64,000 nt of DNA from Vibrio chagasii (GCA_041879415.1 CP090851.1:2480001-2544000); one strand, 5' to 3'; positions 38,033 through 49,221 are shown, counted from the stretch's first letter. Made by a program: numbers and translations. Notes: generated by a model not told the origin, from the letters alone.

Positions 38033-38473
38033 TTAAAAGGCAATAGGGCTACGGCTGATACCAGTTTTTAAACAAAACGTTAACCATTCCCCAAGAAATT
38101 TATTCAATTGAAATTTCTCATCCTTTTGCAGAAGCTTAGTGTTGGGATAGTCGTATTTCGCTTTAACTCGCGAAAAATCCCCACTGGCGCACACTTCTGC
38201 AACTCGAGCGTCGTGATATAGCCTGACAGACATTTTTGGCAAAGGAAACACTGGCATCGCGTCACTCTGACATATATCTATTAATGTGGTGTATTTTGTG
38301 ACCTCATTCACTGTCAATTGATACACCATATTAACGGCTTGGTAACAGCGGACATCACCAACCTCATGCCCAACCGGTAGTAAAGCGTTTAGTTTGGCAT
38401 AATTCGTCTCATAGACTCGCATCAATTCAGCAAGATCAACATGATACGGTTTCTTGACCGCTATATTTGGCAT
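38033..38473 (-). CDS. yqiB: DUF1249 family protein YqiB
   Basis: Conserved protein of unknown function. It begins with a short basic leader and MRVYETNYAKLNALLP, and contains YHDARVAEV and a C-terminal NKFLGEWLTFCL. There is no membrane helix and no recognised catalytic motif. The length of 146 is the family norm. It lies 4 bases after nudF and upstream of cpdA, a conserved order, but this does not reveal its job. Confidence 0.88.
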   Translation of the reverse strand: MPNIAVKKPYHVDLAELMRVYETNYAKLNALLPVGHEVGDVRCYQAVNMVYQLTVNEVTKYTTLIDICQSDAMPVFPLPKMSVRLYHDARVAEVCASGDFSRVKAKYDYPNTKLLQKDEKFQLNKFLGEWLTFCLKTGISRSPIAF

Positions 38474-38477
38474 AACG

Positions 38478-39107
38478 TTAAGCTACCCACTCTGACTGTA
38501 ATTCTTGGTAGTTCAATTGTAGCCACTGCAGCGCAATGATCGTGGCCCCATTTTCAAACACACCATCTTTAACCAGTTGATAAGCCGCTTCACGACTCAT
38601 CACCTGTACACGAATATCTTCACCTTCGTAATCTAACCCGTGTACCCCTTTGGCTGTCGTGGCATCGATACAACCAACAAAAACATCAAGCCTCTCTGAA
38701 CAGCCGCCTGATGAAGGGTAATACGAAGTGATAGGCAGCACAGATCCGACTTCGACTCCAGCTTCTTCCATCGCTTCACGACGAGCCACATCTTGTGGTG
38801 ATTCATCGGTATCGATAATCCCGGCAACAATTTCGTATTGCCACGGGTGCTCATGTTCGAGAGCACCAACACGGATCTGTTCGACGATCACGACTTCATC
38901 ACGCACGGGATCATAAGGTAACAAAGCGGCAGCATGACCACGTTCAAACATTTCACGCTCAATTGGTTGGCTCCAGCCTCCCTCAAACAGCTTATGCTTA
39001 AATGTGTACTTAACCATTTTAAAAAAACCACGAAACAGCGTCTCTTTTGAGACTATTTCCACATCTTGTGGAGTAAACTCATGTCGTTGATTGTCAGACT
39101 GTTGCAT
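38478..39107 (-). CDS. nudF: ADP-ribose pyrophosphatase NudF
   Basis: Nudix hydrolase that splits ADP-ribose to AMP and ribose 5-phosphate. The Nudix box fits GX5EX7REUXEEXGU, seen as GIIDTDESPQDVARREAMEE followed by AGV. I start at ATG 39107 (MQQSDNQ), seven bases after GAGG; a GTG at 39119 is in frame. The length is 209, equal to E. coli NudF. It is the first gene of its run and divergent from tolC. Confidence 0.94.
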   Translation of the reverse strand: MQQSDNQRHEFTPQDVEIVSKETLFRGFFKMVKYTFKHKLFEGGWSQPIEREMFERGHAAALLPYDPVRDEVVIVEQIRVGALEHEHPWQYEIVAGIIDTDESPQDVARREAMEEAGVEVGSVLPITSYYPSSGGCSERLDVFVGCIDATTAKGVHGLDYEGEDIRVQVMSREAAYQLVKDGVFENGATIIALQWLQLNYQELQSEWVA

Positions 39108-39187
39108 TTGGTACCTCACTAAGTGATCTTTATAGTTTACTCATTGTCCGAGTTAACTACCAAGGATAAGGTTCAACTTTTTATATA

Positions 39188-39260
39188 AAACTTACAATTA
39201 AAGTTAAGTTTTAAAAAATAAATATTGCACAAGTGGACAGTTAAATGTAAAAAAGTGCAA
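39188..39260. promoter_or_regulatory. nudF-tolC divergent control region with inverted repeats
   Basis: Two dyads: AAACTTA / TAAGTTT (39188-39194, 39205-39211) and TTGCAC / GTGCAA (39225-39230, 39255-39260). The second overlaps a weak tolC promoter candidate with TTGCAC as -35. No regulator is identified. In E. coli tolC is controlled by MarA, SoxS and Rob. Confidence 0.3.
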
Positions 39261-39334
39261 AGTTTCGAGTAAATTACCACCAAACTGGGTTAAACTCTTT
39301 TAAAGAAAATTCTATTAAAGGCAGGAATAGGAAA

Positions 39335-40654
39335 ATGAAAAAACTGCTTCCACTATTTATCAGTGCAGCAATTGGCAGCCTGAGTTCATCAGCTTTCGCT
39401 GATACGCTAGCTGAAGTTTATGACCAAGCAAAACAGAACGATCCACAGCTTCTTCGTTCAGCAGCGCAGCGCGATGCCGCTTTTGAAGCAGTAACGTCAA
39501 GCCGTAGCTCTTTGTTACCGCAAATTAACCTAACAGCAAACTACGACATCAACCGTGGTGATCGTAGTGATATGAGCAATGACAACAACCAATGGGGTGT
39601 TGGCATTGGGTTTAGCCAAGAGCTATACCAACGCTCTTCATGGATCACTCTAGATACCGCCGAGAAGTCGGCTCGTCAGGCTGATTCAGCATATGCAGCA
39701 GAACAACAAGCGTTGATTCTACGTACAGCGACAGCTTACTTCGACGTACTTCGTGCTCAAGACAACCTAGAATTTGTTCGTGCTGAAAAAGCAGCTGTTG
39801 CTCGTCAGCTTGAGCAAACTAAGCAACGTTTTGAAGTAGGTCTTTCTGCAATTACCGATGTACATGATGCGCAAGCTCAGTACGATGGCGTTTTAGCAGA
39901 TGAAGTATTGGCAGAGAACACTCTGACTAACAGCTACGAAGGTCTACGTGAAATTACAGGCCAAGAGCACTCTCAGCTAAGTATCCTAGATACTGACCGT
40001 TTCTCAGCAAGCAAGTCTTCAGAATCAGCTGCAGCACTTGTTGAGCAAGCCGAGCAAAAGAACCTTAGCCTACTAGCTGCGCGTATCTCTCAAGACGTAG
40101 CAAAAGACAACATCTCTCTAGCAAGCTCTGGTCACCTGCCAAGCCTAACGCTAGATGGTAGCTATGGTCTTTCAGAACAAACTGACAGTTCTAACAGCCA
40201 AAACGATTACGATGCAGATAACCTGAACATTGGTTTGAACTTAGTTGTACCTCTATACACAGGTGGTAACACAACTTCTTTAACCAAACAGGCTGAATAC
40301 AACTACGTTGCAGCAAGTGAAGATCTAGAAGCAACTTACCGTAGCGTTGTTAAAGACGTACGTGCATTCAATAACAACATCAGTGCTTCAATTGGTGCTC
40401 TACGCGCTTATGAACAATCTGTTGTTTCTGCTCAGTCAGCTCTAGAAGCGACAGAAGCAGGTTTCGATGTAGGTACTCGTACTATCGTTGACGTACTAGA
40501 CTCAACTCGTCGTCTGTACGATGCGAACAAAAACCTTTCAGACGCTCGTTACAACTACATCCTAAGTGTACTTCAGCTACGTCAAGCAGTTGGTACGCTA
40601 AGCGAGCAAGACATCGTTGATGTAAACGCAGGTCTAAAAGTCGCAAGCAAGTAA
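39335..40654 (+). CDS. tolC: Outer-membrane channel TolC
   Basis: Trimeric exit duct for RND and MFP pumps and type I secretion. A signal peptide (1-22, ending SAFA) precedes two repeated halves of the outer-membrane efflux fold. Each half has long helices with FDVLRAQDNL and the GLSAITDVHDAQAQYD / GTRTIVDVLDSTRRLYD pair, which shows the internal duplication. Its 439 residues are typical for Vibrio; E. coli TolC (493) has a longer C terminus. A hairpin terminator follows directly. Confidence 0.96.
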   Translation: MKKLLPLFISAAIGSLSSSAFADTLAEVYDQAKQNDPQLLRSAAQRDAAFEAVTSSRSSLLPQINLTANYDINRGDRSDMSNDNNQWGVGIGFSQELYQRSSWITLDTAEKSARQADSAYAAEQQALILRTATAYFDVLRAQDNLEFVRAEKAAVARQLEQTKQRFEVGLSAITDVHDAQAQYDGVLADEVLAENTLTNSYEGLREITGQEHSQLSILDTDRFSASKSSESAAALVEQAEQKNLSLLAARISQDVAKDNISLASSGHLPSLTLDGSYGLSEQTDSSNSQNDYDADNLNIGLNLVVPLYTGGNTTSLTKQAEYNYVAASEDLEATYRSVVKDVRAFNNNISASIGALRAYEQSVVSAQSALEATEAGFDVGTRTIVDVLDSTRRLYDANKNLSDARYNYILSVLQLRQAVGTLSEQDIVDVNAGLKVASK

Positions 40655-40680
40655 TTCTAAATTACGCTAGCTACAGCTAC

Positions 40681-40711
40681 AAAAATGCCGCTCATTGAGC
40701 GGCATTTTTAT
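40681..40711. terminator. Bidirectional terminator between tolC and hldE
   Basis: AAAAATGCCGCTCA / TGAGCGGCATTTTT, a long perfect stem with A and T tails. It serves both convergent genes. Confidence 0.9.
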
Positions 40712-40742
40712 TATCCATTAAGCAGGGTAATCAGAGCTAAAG

Positions 40743-42173
40743 TTAGCCTCGGCCACCTTTGATCGCTTGAATGATTTCAGTGGTAGAGCAACCATCTTCA
40801 AAGTTAAGTACTTTAACTTCACCACCCGCAGCAATCACTTCCGCACCACCTGCGATCTCTTCAGGTTTGTAATCACCACCTTTTACTAAAATGCTTGGTA
40901 GCACTTCAGAGATCAAACGTTGAGGTGTATCTTCAGAGAAAGGAACAACCCAATCAACCGCACCTAAACCCGCCAATACCGCCATACGACGATCGGTAGG
41001 ATTCACAGGACGACCTGGACCTTTCAAGCGTTTAACAGACTCATCGGTATTCACAGCCACAATCAGGCGATCACCCAATTCCGCTGCATGGTTCATGTAA
41101 GAAACATGGCCCGCATGAAGGATATCGAAACAGCCGTTAGTCATAACTACTTTCTCACCTTTAGCACGAGCGCGTTTCACCGCTTTAACCAGTGCCGCTT
41201 CCGAGATAACGCCGTAGTCTGTATCTTGGCTACCGTGAATCGCTTCCGCTAGTTCAATTGTCGACAAGGTTGATGTACCTAGCTTACCAACTACAACACC
41301 TGCGGCAGCATTTGCTAATGCACAGGCTTCATCTAATGGTTTACCTGCAGCAACAGAAGCAGCAAGAACGGAAATAACCGTATCACCTGCACCAGTCACG
41401 TCGTACACTTCTTTCGCTTGAGTTGGTAGGTGGAATGGCGCCTGACCTTTGCGTAGTAATGTCATACCATGTTCACTACGAGTCACAAGTAGTGCATCGA
41501 AATCAAACTCTTCAATAAGTGCGAGCCCTTTTTCGATCATCTCTTCCTCATTTTTTACCTTACCAGCAACAAGCTCAAACTCCGCCATATTTGGCGTAAG
41601 TAAAGTCGCACCACGGTAACGTTCAAAGTCAGCACCTTTTGGATCGATGAATACCGGTACATTCGCTGCACGTGCTTTCTGAATAAAAGCCTGTACGTGC
41701 TCCAATGCCCCTTTCGCGTAATCTGACAAGATCACCGAACGGACATTTGGTAGCGCTTGCTCCATACGAGATAGAACTAACTCAGGGTCAGTGTTTTCAA
41801 ATTTGTCTTCAAAATCAAGACGAATTAACTGCTGACCGCGGCTCATCACACGCAGTTTGGTGATCGTTGGATAGTCTTCTAACTCAACAAAGTCACACTT
41901 AACCTTTAGTGCACCTAGGGTATTTTTTAGCACTTCAGCAGGTTCATCCTTTCCAGTCAAACCAACGATATGAGCATGACCACCAAGCGAAGCAATGTTC
42001 ATTGCAACGTTAGCAGCACCGCCAGGACGCTCCTCGTTATTTTCTACTTTTACCACGGGCACGGGCGCTTCTGGTGAAATACGGCCAGTCGGACCATACC
42101 AGTAACGGTCAAGCATGACATCACCGACAACAAGAACGCCTGATTGGCTGTAGTCAGGTAGAATTGGTTTCAT
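40743..42173 (-). CDS. hldE: Bifunctional heptose kinase/adenylyltransferase HldE
   Basis: Makes ADP-glycero-manno-heptose for the LPS inner core. The N-terminal ribokinase-like domain (about 1-320) has [17 protein letters not shown] and the anion-hole motif TGAGDTVIS. The C-terminal nucleotidyltransferase domain (about 340-476) has [14 protein letters not shown] and the closing [14 protein letters not shown]. The length of 476 equals E. coli HldE (477). It lies 120 bases after glnE. Confidence 0.97.
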   Translation of the reverse strand: MKPILPDYSQSGVLVVGDVMLDRYWYGPTGRISPEAPVPVVKVENNEERPGGAANVAMNIASLGGHAHIVGLTGKDEPAEVLKNTLGALKVKCDFVELEDYPTITKLRVMSRGQQLIRLDFEDKFENTDPELVLSRMEQALPNVRSVILSDYAKGALEHVQAFIQKARAANVPVFIDPKGADFERYRGATLLTPNMAEFELVAGKVKNEEEMIEKGLALIEEFDFDALLVTRSEHGMTLLRKGQAPFHLPTQAKEVYDVTGAGDTVISVLAASVAAGKPLDEACALANAAAGVVVGKLGTSTLSTIELAEAIHGSQDTDYGVISEAALVKAVKRARAKGEKVVMTNGCFDILHAGHVSYMNHAAELGDRLIVAVNTDESVKRLKGPGRPVNPTDRRMAVLAGLGAVDWVVPFSEDTPQRLISEVLPSILVKGGDYKPEEIAGGAEVIAAGGEVKVLNFEDGCSTTEIIQAIKGGRG

Positions 42174-42238
42174 TATGGATCTCCAAAAATCGAATCTGGC
42201 TAGAGTCTAGCACACTGATTACAGTGGCTAAACCATAG

Positions 42239-42267
42239 AAAAATGAGTAAAGCCTATCTCGATAGGC
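42239..42267 (-). terminator. Weak terminator after glnE
   Basis: GCCTATC / GATAGGC (42252-42267) followed on the minus strand by TTTACTCATTTTT. The stem is short and the T run is broken, so read-through into hldE is likely. Confidence 0.4.
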
Positions 42268-42293
42268 ACTGTGATAGCTAAGCGCAAGACAAG

Positions 42294-45143
42294 TTACGCT
42301 TCCATCCACTGCTTCCATGCTTGGACCACATGTTCTCTTTCCATTTCGAACTTATCAATCGCCACATCCGCGTCTAGGTTGAGGAGATTACGGTGATGTA
42401 TTTCATCACGTAGCGTTGTGTACGCATGAGTCAATAACATGCCTTGTTGCTCGTCCATGATTCCTTGTGATAACAAGCTCTCAAAGATTCTGACATTGTC
42501 ACACCAACGTGTCAGTTTTGGCTTCTCATGACTGTATCGTAACACCAAGTATTGCGCCAAAAACTCAACATCAGTAATACCACCAGCGTCCTGTTTGAGC
42601 ATGAATCGATCGGCTTTTTTGCCGCCAAGGTGATCACGCATTTTTTCTCGCATATCCACCACCTCTTTTTTCAGCGTGGCTTCATCACGTGGCAGGCACA
42701 ACACTTCATGACGTGTTTTATTGAACGCGGAAGCCAATTGCTCATCACCGTAGATCATACGAGCTCGAGTCAGAGCTTGATGCTCCCATGTCCACGCATC
42801 GTTGTGTTGATACTCATCAAAGGCATCCGTTGGACTAACCAACAAGCCTGATGCACCCGATGGACGCAAGCGAGTATCGACTTCATACAGGATTCCCGAC
42901 GCGGTTCTGGTCGAGAAGATATGAATAATACGCTGAGCCAACCTTAGATAAAATTGGCGCCCATCAATCTCTTTCTTACCATCAGTATAGATGTGTACCG
43001 GACAGTCGTGCATAAACACAATATCTAGGTCTGAGTTGTAACCTAGCTCCCAGCCGCCAACTTTACCGTAGCCGACAACAGCAAAGCCGCGACCTTCACG
43101 GTCTTTAAGGTGAGTAGGCTCACCAAACTTAGCCGACACCTGTAACCAAGCTTGGTTTACGCCAGCTTCAACAATCGCTTCCGCTAAGTAAGTTAGGTGA
43201 TCACTCACCTTCATAACTGGCAGCACACCAGCAATGTCAGCTGCGGCAATTCTCAGAATACAGGTCTGCTTAAACTGACGCAGGCCTTCCATCTGCTGCT
43301 CCATGTCGTCTTCAGGAATACGAGCAAGGTAATCACGTAATTCTGTCTTGTAAGACTCGAGTGGCACTGGATTATAGAGCTGTTGAGGGTCGATAAGTTC
43401 ATCTAACAGAATTGGGTAACGTCCCAGCTGTTCTGAAATCATCGGGCTCGCCGTACACAAACGAACAAGTTGAGTCAACGCGGCAGGGTGCTCATCGAGC
43501 AACTCAAGGTAAGTGGTGCGTGTGACGATTTTATGCAGTAGATGCAGTACACGCGATAAGCCAAACTCAGCGTCTTTAGCAGTATACAAAGCCTGAAAGA
43601 CTTTCGGCATCAGTCTATTGAGAACTTCACGTCCACGCGGGCCAAGAGTTTTCTTAGCAATATCCGCTTTAAATTGAATGATGGTTTTCGCCGCCTCTGG
43701 CGGGTTGGCGATAGCAATATCATGCTCCAATACATGCTCGATAACATCCGGCTTATGGGCCATATCCCACAACTCGATGAAGTGACTCGCGATTGGGTTA
43801 GCGTCCTCTTCATCAATCCCAATCAGCTCTTCGAAGACACCATGTACATTCGCCATATGAGTGCGAGTTGCAGTAATCAAACTCTCCCAATCATTGAATT
43901 GCATAGCAACCGCAAGCTGAAGCTGTTCAAACTCACCATCCGGTAGTGTCTGGGTTTGCTTGTCAGCCATCGCCTGTAACAAGTTCTCTAGGCGACGTAA
44001 AAATAGGTAAGCATCGCGCAAGTCAGCTACTTCTTTGGGTTCTAGCAGATGCAAAGAGTCAATGGCGGTTAATGTCTCTAAAAGCCCTCGTCCACGTAGA
44101 CTTGGCTCACGACCACCACGAATCAGTTGAAAGACTTGTGCAATGAACTCAACTTCACGAATACCGCCTGAGCCGAGCTTGATGTTATTGGATAAGCCAC
44201 GACGACGCACTTCACTACTGATCATCGATTTCATGCGACGCAGAGATTGAATCGCACTAAAATCGATATAACGACGGAATACAAACGGGCGTAGCATCTT
44301 GCGCAACTCTTGATATTCTGGGTACATCTCACTGCCCATAACACGCGCCTTAACCATGGCGTAGCGTTCCCAGTCTCTACCCTGCTCTTGGTAGTAATCT
44401 TCCAGTGCAGCGTAACTCATAACCAATGGACCACTCTCCCCAAACGGACGCAGGCGCATGTCGACTCGATAGCAGAACCCATCAAAGGTTTGTTGATCGA
44501 GCGCTTTGATAATTCGCTGCCCTAAGCGAGTGAAGAACTGCGCATTAGCGATACTGCGTCTTGCACCTTGGGTCTCACCATTTTCAGGGTAAGTAAAAAT
44601 AAGGTCGATGTCAGAAGAAAAATTGAGCTCACCACCACCGAGCTTGCCCATACCAATGATAAGCATCGGTTGTGCTTCACCCTGTTCATTACAGGGTGTG
44701 CCCCACTCTTTACAGCAAATGTCGTACTGCCATTGGTAGGTCTCGAAGATCATCGCTTCTGCCAACATAGAGAGATGGCTTAAGCTCTGCTCAAGCTCCC
44801 AAGAGCCCATAAAGTCACGCCATGCAATATAGGTCATTTCTCGGTTGCGGAATTGACGCAGCACTCGCTGGCCGCTCATTTCGTCAGTGCAATCTGAAAG
44901 CAGCTCAGCCAATCGTCCACGATACCCTTCTGCACGCCCCTCACATTCCAACATATCCGGTAGAGTCGTCGATAAGGTCGTGTCACGTTGTAAGCAATCA
45001 CCAATAAAGCAGCTTAATCCTAAGACGCGTTTAAGGTCTTCAATTAGCGGCTCTGGCCAAGCATTAATGGCTTCACTTTGGTGCTCTAATAATTGCTCAT
45101 AAGCTGACTGCGAATGAGTGACGAGTTGAGGAGGCAATGGCAT
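42294..45143 (-). CDS. glnE: Glutamine synthetase adenylyltransferase/removase GlnE
   Basis: Adds AMP to and removes it from glutamine synthetase in response to PII. Two nucleotidyltransferase domains are visible. The N-terminal removase has [19 protein letters not shown], and the C-terminal transferase has [18 protein letters not shown]. Helical linkers follow each. I start at ATG 45143 ([12 protein letters not shown]), preceded by AAGGA at six bases; an upstream start at 45179 is less likely. The length is 949 (946 in E. coli). Confidence 0.96.
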   Translation of the reverse strand: MPLPPQLVTHSQSAYEQLLEHQSEAINAWPEPLIEDLKRVLGLSCFIGDCLQRDTTLSTTLPDMLECEGRAEGYRGRLAELLSDCTDEMSGQRVLRQFRNREMTYIAWRDFMGSWELEQSLSHLSMLAEAMIFETYQWQYDICCKEWGTPCNEQGEAQPMLIIGMGKLGGGELNFSSDIDLIFTYPENGETQGARRSIANAQFFTRLGQRIIKALDQQTFDGFCYRVDMRLRPFGESGPLVMSYAALEDYYQEQGRDWERYAMVKARVMGSEMYPEYQELRKMLRPFVFRRYIDFSAIQSLRRMKSMISSEVRRRGLSNNIKLGSGGIREVEFIAQVFQLIRGGREPSLRGRGLLETLTAIDSLHLLEPKEVADLRDAYLFLRRLENLLQAMADKQTQTLPDGEFEQLQLAVAMQFNDWESLITATRTHMANVHGVFEELIGIDEEDANPIASHFIELWDMAHKPDVIEHVLEHDIAIANPPEAAKTIIQFKADIAKKTLGPRGREVLNRLMPKVFQALYTAKDAEFGLSRVLHLLHKIVTRTTYLELLDEHPAALTQLVRLCTASPMISEQLGRYPILLDELIDPQQLYNPVPLESYKTELRDYLARIPEDDMEQQMEGLRQFKQTCILRIAAADIAGVLPVMKVSDHLTYLAEAIVEAGVNQAWLQVSAKFGEPTHLKDREGRGFAVVGYGKVGGWELGYNSDLDIVFMHDCPVHIYTDGKKEIDGRQFYLRLAQRIIHIFSTRTASGILYEVDTRLRPSGASGLLVSPTDAFDEYQHNDAWTWEHQALTRARMIYGDEQLASAFNKTRHEVLCLPRDEATLKKEVVDMREKMRDHLGGKKADRFMLKQDAGGITDVEFLAQYLVLRYSHEKPKLTRWCDNVRIFESLLSQGIMDEQQGMLLTHAYTTLRDEIHHRNLLNLDADVAIDKFEMEREHVVQAWKQWMEA

Positions 45144-45248
45144 GTTTCTTCCTTGTATAAGCTGCGCGCGAACAATCAATTTATCGGTTCAGTTTTTCAA
45201 TAACGAGTTTTCATGATTAAACATAAGTTATACCAAAGTTACGCTAAT

Positions 45249-45283
45249 AAAAAACGCCCACATCAGTAATGTGGGCGTTTTAT
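45249..45283 (-). terminator. Terminator of the chemoreceptor gene
   Basis: AAAACGCCCACAT / ATGTGGGCGTTTT (45251-45263 and 45269-45281), a 13-bp stem with a T run on each strand. It separates the chemoreceptor gene from glnE. Confidence 0.85.
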
Positions 45284-45354
45284 CGGTTAACTTATCGAGT
45301 TAGACCTTTCTCTCTAGAAAACAGGCACTAACAACGGGGATTGAGCAAGTAAGG

Positions 45355-46611
45355 CTATACCTTAAATTGCTTAATCTTACCGTCCAGTTCTTCTGCGTTA
45401 CTTTGCATGATTTGAGAAGTTTCTAGCAGCTCACCAACCACTACAACCGAAGCTTCAACAAGCTCGCGAACATTGGTCAGATTAACACTCATCTCTTCCG
45501 CAACGCTGCTCTGCTGGCCTGCAGCCGTAGCAATCTGGAAGTTCATGTCATTGATTTGGTTCACTTGGCTTACGATGCCATCAAGCTCAGAGCCTGCGTT
45601 AGTCACAAGGTCTACGCCTTCAGCCGCTTCAACAACACTCTTTTCCATCAGCTCTACCGCAGAATTTGCACTGCTTTGTAGATGGCTGATCATATCTTGA
45701 ATCTCAACGGTTGCTTGCTGAGTACGCTGTGCAAGGTTACGAACCTCATCAGCAACCACAGCAAAACCACGACCAGCTTCACCTGCACGCGCTGCTTCAA
45801 TCGCTGCGTTTAGTGCCAATAAGTTGGTTTGTTCTGAAATGCCTTGGATAGTACCGACAACGCTACCGATTGAATCAACGCGCTCTTCAACTTGGTTTAC
45901 CGCTGCTGCAGATGCTGCGATATCTGAAGAGAGTTCACTCATCTTAGATACAGAGCCCTGAACGAACTTCTGCCCCGTCAATGCTTGGCCTGATGCTTGT
46001 TCAGTAAGAGAAGAAGCGCTTTGTGCATGTTCAGCAACCGTTTGAACGGTAGAGGTCATTTCACTCATTGCCGTTGCCAGTTGGTCGATCTCGTTAAACT
46101 CTTCTTGAGCAGACTCTTTGGTCTCTGACATGCTGATGGTCATCACTTCTGTTAGAGCAAATAGCTCATCAGAAGAAGCCAATTGAGCTTTCACCATATC
46201 GTGTAGCTGCACTCGTGTTTTTTCTAGCTCACGTGCTACATCGCCGTACTCATCTTTACAATCCATGTGAATCGGCACAGATAGGTTTTTGTCTGCCATC
46301 GTTTTGATAGCATCACTGAGGTATTGAGTTTGACGCAGCATCACACGAGCCGCCGCTAATAGAAGAACCACAAACACAATGATCATCAAGCCTGTCTGCC
46401 AAGCGACTTGAACTAGGTAAGTCTCGTAATGCTGCTGTGCAACCTGAGCATTGTTCGTTGCAGCAAGCAATGAATCGTAAAACGTGCTCGCATCCCATAA
46501 CTGCTTAGCAATGATCAAGATGGTACTGAACACCATTAGCATGATCATTTTCGGAACGAGACGAATATCAGAGATTACCCTTTCCCACGGCTTGAATGAC
46601 AGTTTAGTCAT
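45355..46611 (-). CDS. Methyl-accepting chemotaxis protein with minimal periplasmic loop
   Basis: Transmembrane chemoreceptor. Helix 1 is at about 20-36 and helix 2 at about 71-90, with only some 33 residues between them, too few for a usual periplasmic sensor domain. A HAMP-like region (about 91-145) is followed by a cytoplasmic signalling coil whose hairpin tip, [20 protein letters not shown], is at 260-279, where CheA and CheW bind. There is no C-terminal CheR/CheB pentapeptide (it ends GKIKQFKV). The short loop suggests sensing within the membrane, in the cytoplasm or through a partner. The gene is a single unit, divergent from a K+ channel gene. The ligand is unknown. Confidence 0.9.
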   Translation of the reverse strand: MTKLSFKPWERVISDIRLVPKMIMLMVFSTILIIAKQLWDASTFYDSLLAATNNAQVAQQHYETYLVQVAWQTGLMIIVFVVLLLAAARVMLRQTQYLSDAIKTMADKNLSVPIHMDCKDEYGDVARELEKTRVQLHDMVKAQLASSDELFALTEVMTISMSETKESAQEEFNEIDQLATAMSEMTSTVQTVAEHAQSASSLTEQASGQALTGQKFVQGSVSKMSELSSDIAASAAAVNQVEERVDSIGSVVGTIQGISEQTNLLALNAAIEAARAGEAGRGFAVVADEVRNLAQRTQQATVEIQDMISHLQSSANSAVELMEKSVVEAAEGVDLVTNAGSELDGIVSQVNQINDMNFQIATAAGQQSSVAEEMSVNLTNVRELVEASVVVVGELLETSQIMQSNAEELDGKIKQFKV

Positions 46612-46707
46612 TGTCAGTTCTCCATTAACTCTTATATATTGATGGCTTCTATACCCGCGAGATGGCTGATTTATTCAGGTTCGCGATTTATTTTGAGCCT
46701 CGTATGA

Positions 46708-47457
46708 ATGTTAAATAGTATCAAAGACACACCTAAGCCGATGAGCTTATTATCACTGATTCTCTCTTTCTTAGCGTTATTTGTGATCTCTGGCTTGTTG
46801 TTTGCGCCTATCGATAAAGAATCGAAACAAGTCCTTATCGGCCTCGATTTTATAATCTGTAGTGTTTTTCTTTTTCAGCTCACGATTGATCTATTCAGAT
46901 CACAAAACAAGAAAGAATACCTCAAAGTACACTGGATCGATTTCTTGGCAAGCATCCCAATGATCGAGCCACTCCGTTTCGCTCGTATTTTTCAAATTCT
47001 GCGAGTCATCTTGGTTCTGCGTTCAAGCAAACGTATTTTCAGAGAGTTGTTTCGTAATAGAAAAGAGACCACTTTCGCTTCCATCATTCTGCTTTTGGTG
47101 ATCTTACTGACGATCGGGGCTGGCACGATCCTGCTATTGGAACACAAAGATCCTAATGCCAATATCACGACTGGCCATGATGCATTATGGTGGGCTTTCG
47201 TCACCATAAGTACTGTTGGCTATGGTGACCACTATCCAGTAACCACTGCAGGTCAGTTAATCGCGTCGATTGTGATCATCTGTGGGGTTGGGGTATTTGG
47301 TATGATCTCAGGTCTAATCACCTCGCTAATTACCGAGCCAACCGACCTTCAAAACCAACAGTTAGAAAACAAAGAACGCAAGCTGGATAAGATTTTAGAA
47401 CAGCAACAACAGATACTTGAACGGCTCGAGTCACTTGAACGACAGACAAAAAAATAG
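46708..47457 (+). CDS. Voltage-gated-type potassium channel, 6 TM with coiled-coil tail
   Basis: Six membrane helices are predicted. An S4-like segment with repeated arginines spans about 90-112 (R90, R93, R99, R105, K108/R109). The selectivity filter TVGYGD is at 169-174, between helices at about 122-145 and 183-208. A C-terminal coiled coil rich in E, Q and L (about 215-246) probably holds the tetramer together. There is no RCK/TrkA-N domain, unlike E. coli Kch. The 249-residue form starts at ATG 46708 without a good Shine-Dalgarno; M12 at 46741 is an alternative. It is divergent from the chemoreceptor across 96 bases. Confidence 0.9.
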   Translation: MLNSIKDTPKPMSLLSLILSFLALFVISGLLFAPIDKESKQVLIGLDFIICSVFLFQLTIDLFRSQNKKEYLKVHWIDFLASIPMIEPLRFARIFQILRVILVLRSSKRIFRELFRNRKETTFASIILLLVILLTIGAGTILLLEHKDPNANITTGHDALWWAFVTISTVGYGDHYPVTTAGQLIASIVIICGVGVFGMISGLITSLITEPTDLQNQQLENKERKLDKILEQQQQILERLESLERQTKK

Positions 47458-47475
47458 GGCCGAAGCCCTATTTAA
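47446..47475. terminator. Bidirectional terminator between the channel gene and ygiF
   Basis: AAATAGGGC / GCCCTATTT with a CGAA loop (47452-47473). It overlaps the stop of the channel gene and has A and T tails on both sides. Confidence 0.8.
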
Positions 47476-47496
47476 AAATGGATATTAGTGTCGAGA

Positions 47497-49014
47497 CTAG
47501 TCTTGCCAGTATGGCTCAACTTCAACACTGATTTGGCGAGTCTGCTCCATCGCATGCAGAATCGAAACTTCTTGTCGAGCAAGCCAACGTTCTAACTGAT
47601 CCTTCTCGTCACCTTCTAACTTCTCAGTGAGTGGCTGTAAGGTTCGCAGCATCAGCAAATCGTCAATACCTTGCACCATGTCTGCCCAAGGTAAACGGAA
47701 GCTATTACGCTCATCGTCATCGTATAAGCTCGCAAAGCCAACACCAGAGTACAGGTTACGCATCAAACGATACTGCTGATCGATGTAGGCTTGGCTTGTC
47801 ATCACGCGCTCTGGTGGAAAAGCTTCCATCAACTCCGCCCAGGTGCGATCAAGCTGCTTCACAGAGAACCATTCAATCCCGCGTCCCATTTGCTCACGCG
47901 CTTTGTCGTCCAAGAATGGTTGCCAACCTCGAGTAAGAATCCAACGGCTTAAATCAAGCAGAAGACCGGTGTAACGAGCAGAGCTCAAGAGAGTCAGTAA
48001 CTCTTCACGATCTGGCAATTGCTCTTGCATCTCTTTTAGCTCAGCCACTAAGAATTTACGAGCATCAAGCTTACGCAGAACGTGGCCTTTATCTTCTAGC
48101 AAATCCTCAAAATGGTCATAGCTTTTTAGCCAATCCAACTCTTGTTCTAACCACTTCAGCTCTTGGCGTAAAATTGCACTGGCACGTCTTGGCACAATGC
48201 CGCCATAAATGGTGAAAGTCTGGCGAATAAAGCTTAGTGAATGGCTGATCTCATGAAGGGCTTCAATCGACTGACGCTCGGTGAAAATTTGCTCGTGGTA
48301 ATGCCAATGAGCGAGAGCATGCTCTAAAGATTGAATGAAACACGATTCAACGGTGTCAGTTTTGTCAGTATCAACTAAGGTCAAAGGAGTAACTTCATCG
48401 CCTTGATAACCTTGAGCAAGTCGGTAACCCTTAGCAGCTTTGCTTAAGTTACCTAAGCGCATACCACCTTGTTCGCAGAATTGGCGAGACAGTGTAAACA
48501 GAGCATCGGTTTGACCGGATTTAAGTTCGAGTTCAACCTCGCAAATCGGCTCTTGCTGATCGCCTGACTCAACGAAACCTTGGTCAAAGGCAACCTCAAC
48601 TTGGCTACCATCAGGCATACCAATCAGCCACTGCTCTCGTGTGAAGTTAGTAGAGAAGAGTGGAGTAAGCTCGGCTTCCAGTGTTTCGATGTCTTTACCT
48701 TCAGGCCAGATATCTTCTGGATGCAAGGCAAGCTTGGGCTGATTGCTGTCGTGTTCTGCATTGTATTCAGGCCTTTGGTGTAGACCTGCAACAACGCGAC
48801 CAGCTGTCTTTACCGTTTGTACAAATACGTCATCAAAGCGTCGAATGCGCAAGCCGGTATCATGCTTGCGTAGCCAGTTGTCAGGGGTGTCAAAGTAGAT
48901 GTTACCTAGCTCACGACAACTGTGCTGAAGTACTTTAGTTTCAGCAATTTTATTGCGTAAAGTCTCTGAAAAATCAGGAGAAACAAAAAACTTCAGTTCT
49001 ATCTCGGTTTCCAT
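47497..49014 (-). CDS. ygiF: Inorganic triphosphatase YgiF (CYTH-CHAD)
   Basis: The N-terminal CYTH tunnel domain (about 1-200) begins with the signature METEIELKFFV (ExExK) and has GLRIRRF and PICEVELELKSG. It hydrolyses inorganic triphosphate in E. coli. The C-terminal CHAD helical domain (about 230-490) is rich in conserved histidine and basic residues (ALHEISHSLSFIRQTF) and is thought to bind polyphosphate. I start at ATG 49014, seven bases after AAAGG, giving 505 residues, longer than E. coli (433). The divergent neighbours handle phosphate (PhoU-like, Pit), which may be more than chance. Confidence 0.9.
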   Translation of the reverse strand: METEIELKFFVSPDFSETLRNKIAETKVLQHSCRELGNIYFDTPDNWLRKHDTGLRIRRFDDVFVQTVKTAGRVVAGLHQRPEYNAEHDSNQPKLALHPEDIWPEGKDIETLEAELTPLFSTNFTREQWLIGMPDGSQVEVAFDQGFVESGDQQEPICEVELELKSGQTDALFTLSRQFCEQGGMRLGNLSKAAKGYRLAQGYQGDEVTPLTLVDTDKTDTVESCFIQSLEHALAHWHYHEQIFTERQSIEALHEISHSLSFIRQTFTIYGGIVPRRASAILRQELKWLEQELDWLKSYDHFEDLLEDKGHVLRKLDARKFLVAELKEMQEQLPDREELLTLLSSARYTGLLLDLSRWILTRGWQPFLDDKAREQMGRGIEWFSVKQLDRTWAELMEAFPPERVMTSQAYIDQQYRLMRNLYSGVGFASLYDDDERNSFRLPWADMVQGIDDLLMLRTLQPLTEKLEGDEKDQLERWLARQEVSILHAMEQTRQISVEVEPYWQD

Positions 49015-49221
49015 AGTTATACCTTTCTGTGAAGATAGGGACAGGATATTGCCAATTTTCAAAGTCGGCAAGTCAGAAATATCGCCCTTATGATGATCTA
49101 AAACAGTTTTAATGAGAGATTGATTAGGTTAACATGCGCGACTTTGTAGCCATCGCTTAACATTTCACCATGAATATGGTGTATGTTGTTTTAAGGTTAT
49201 TATTTATTAGGTTGGATGACC

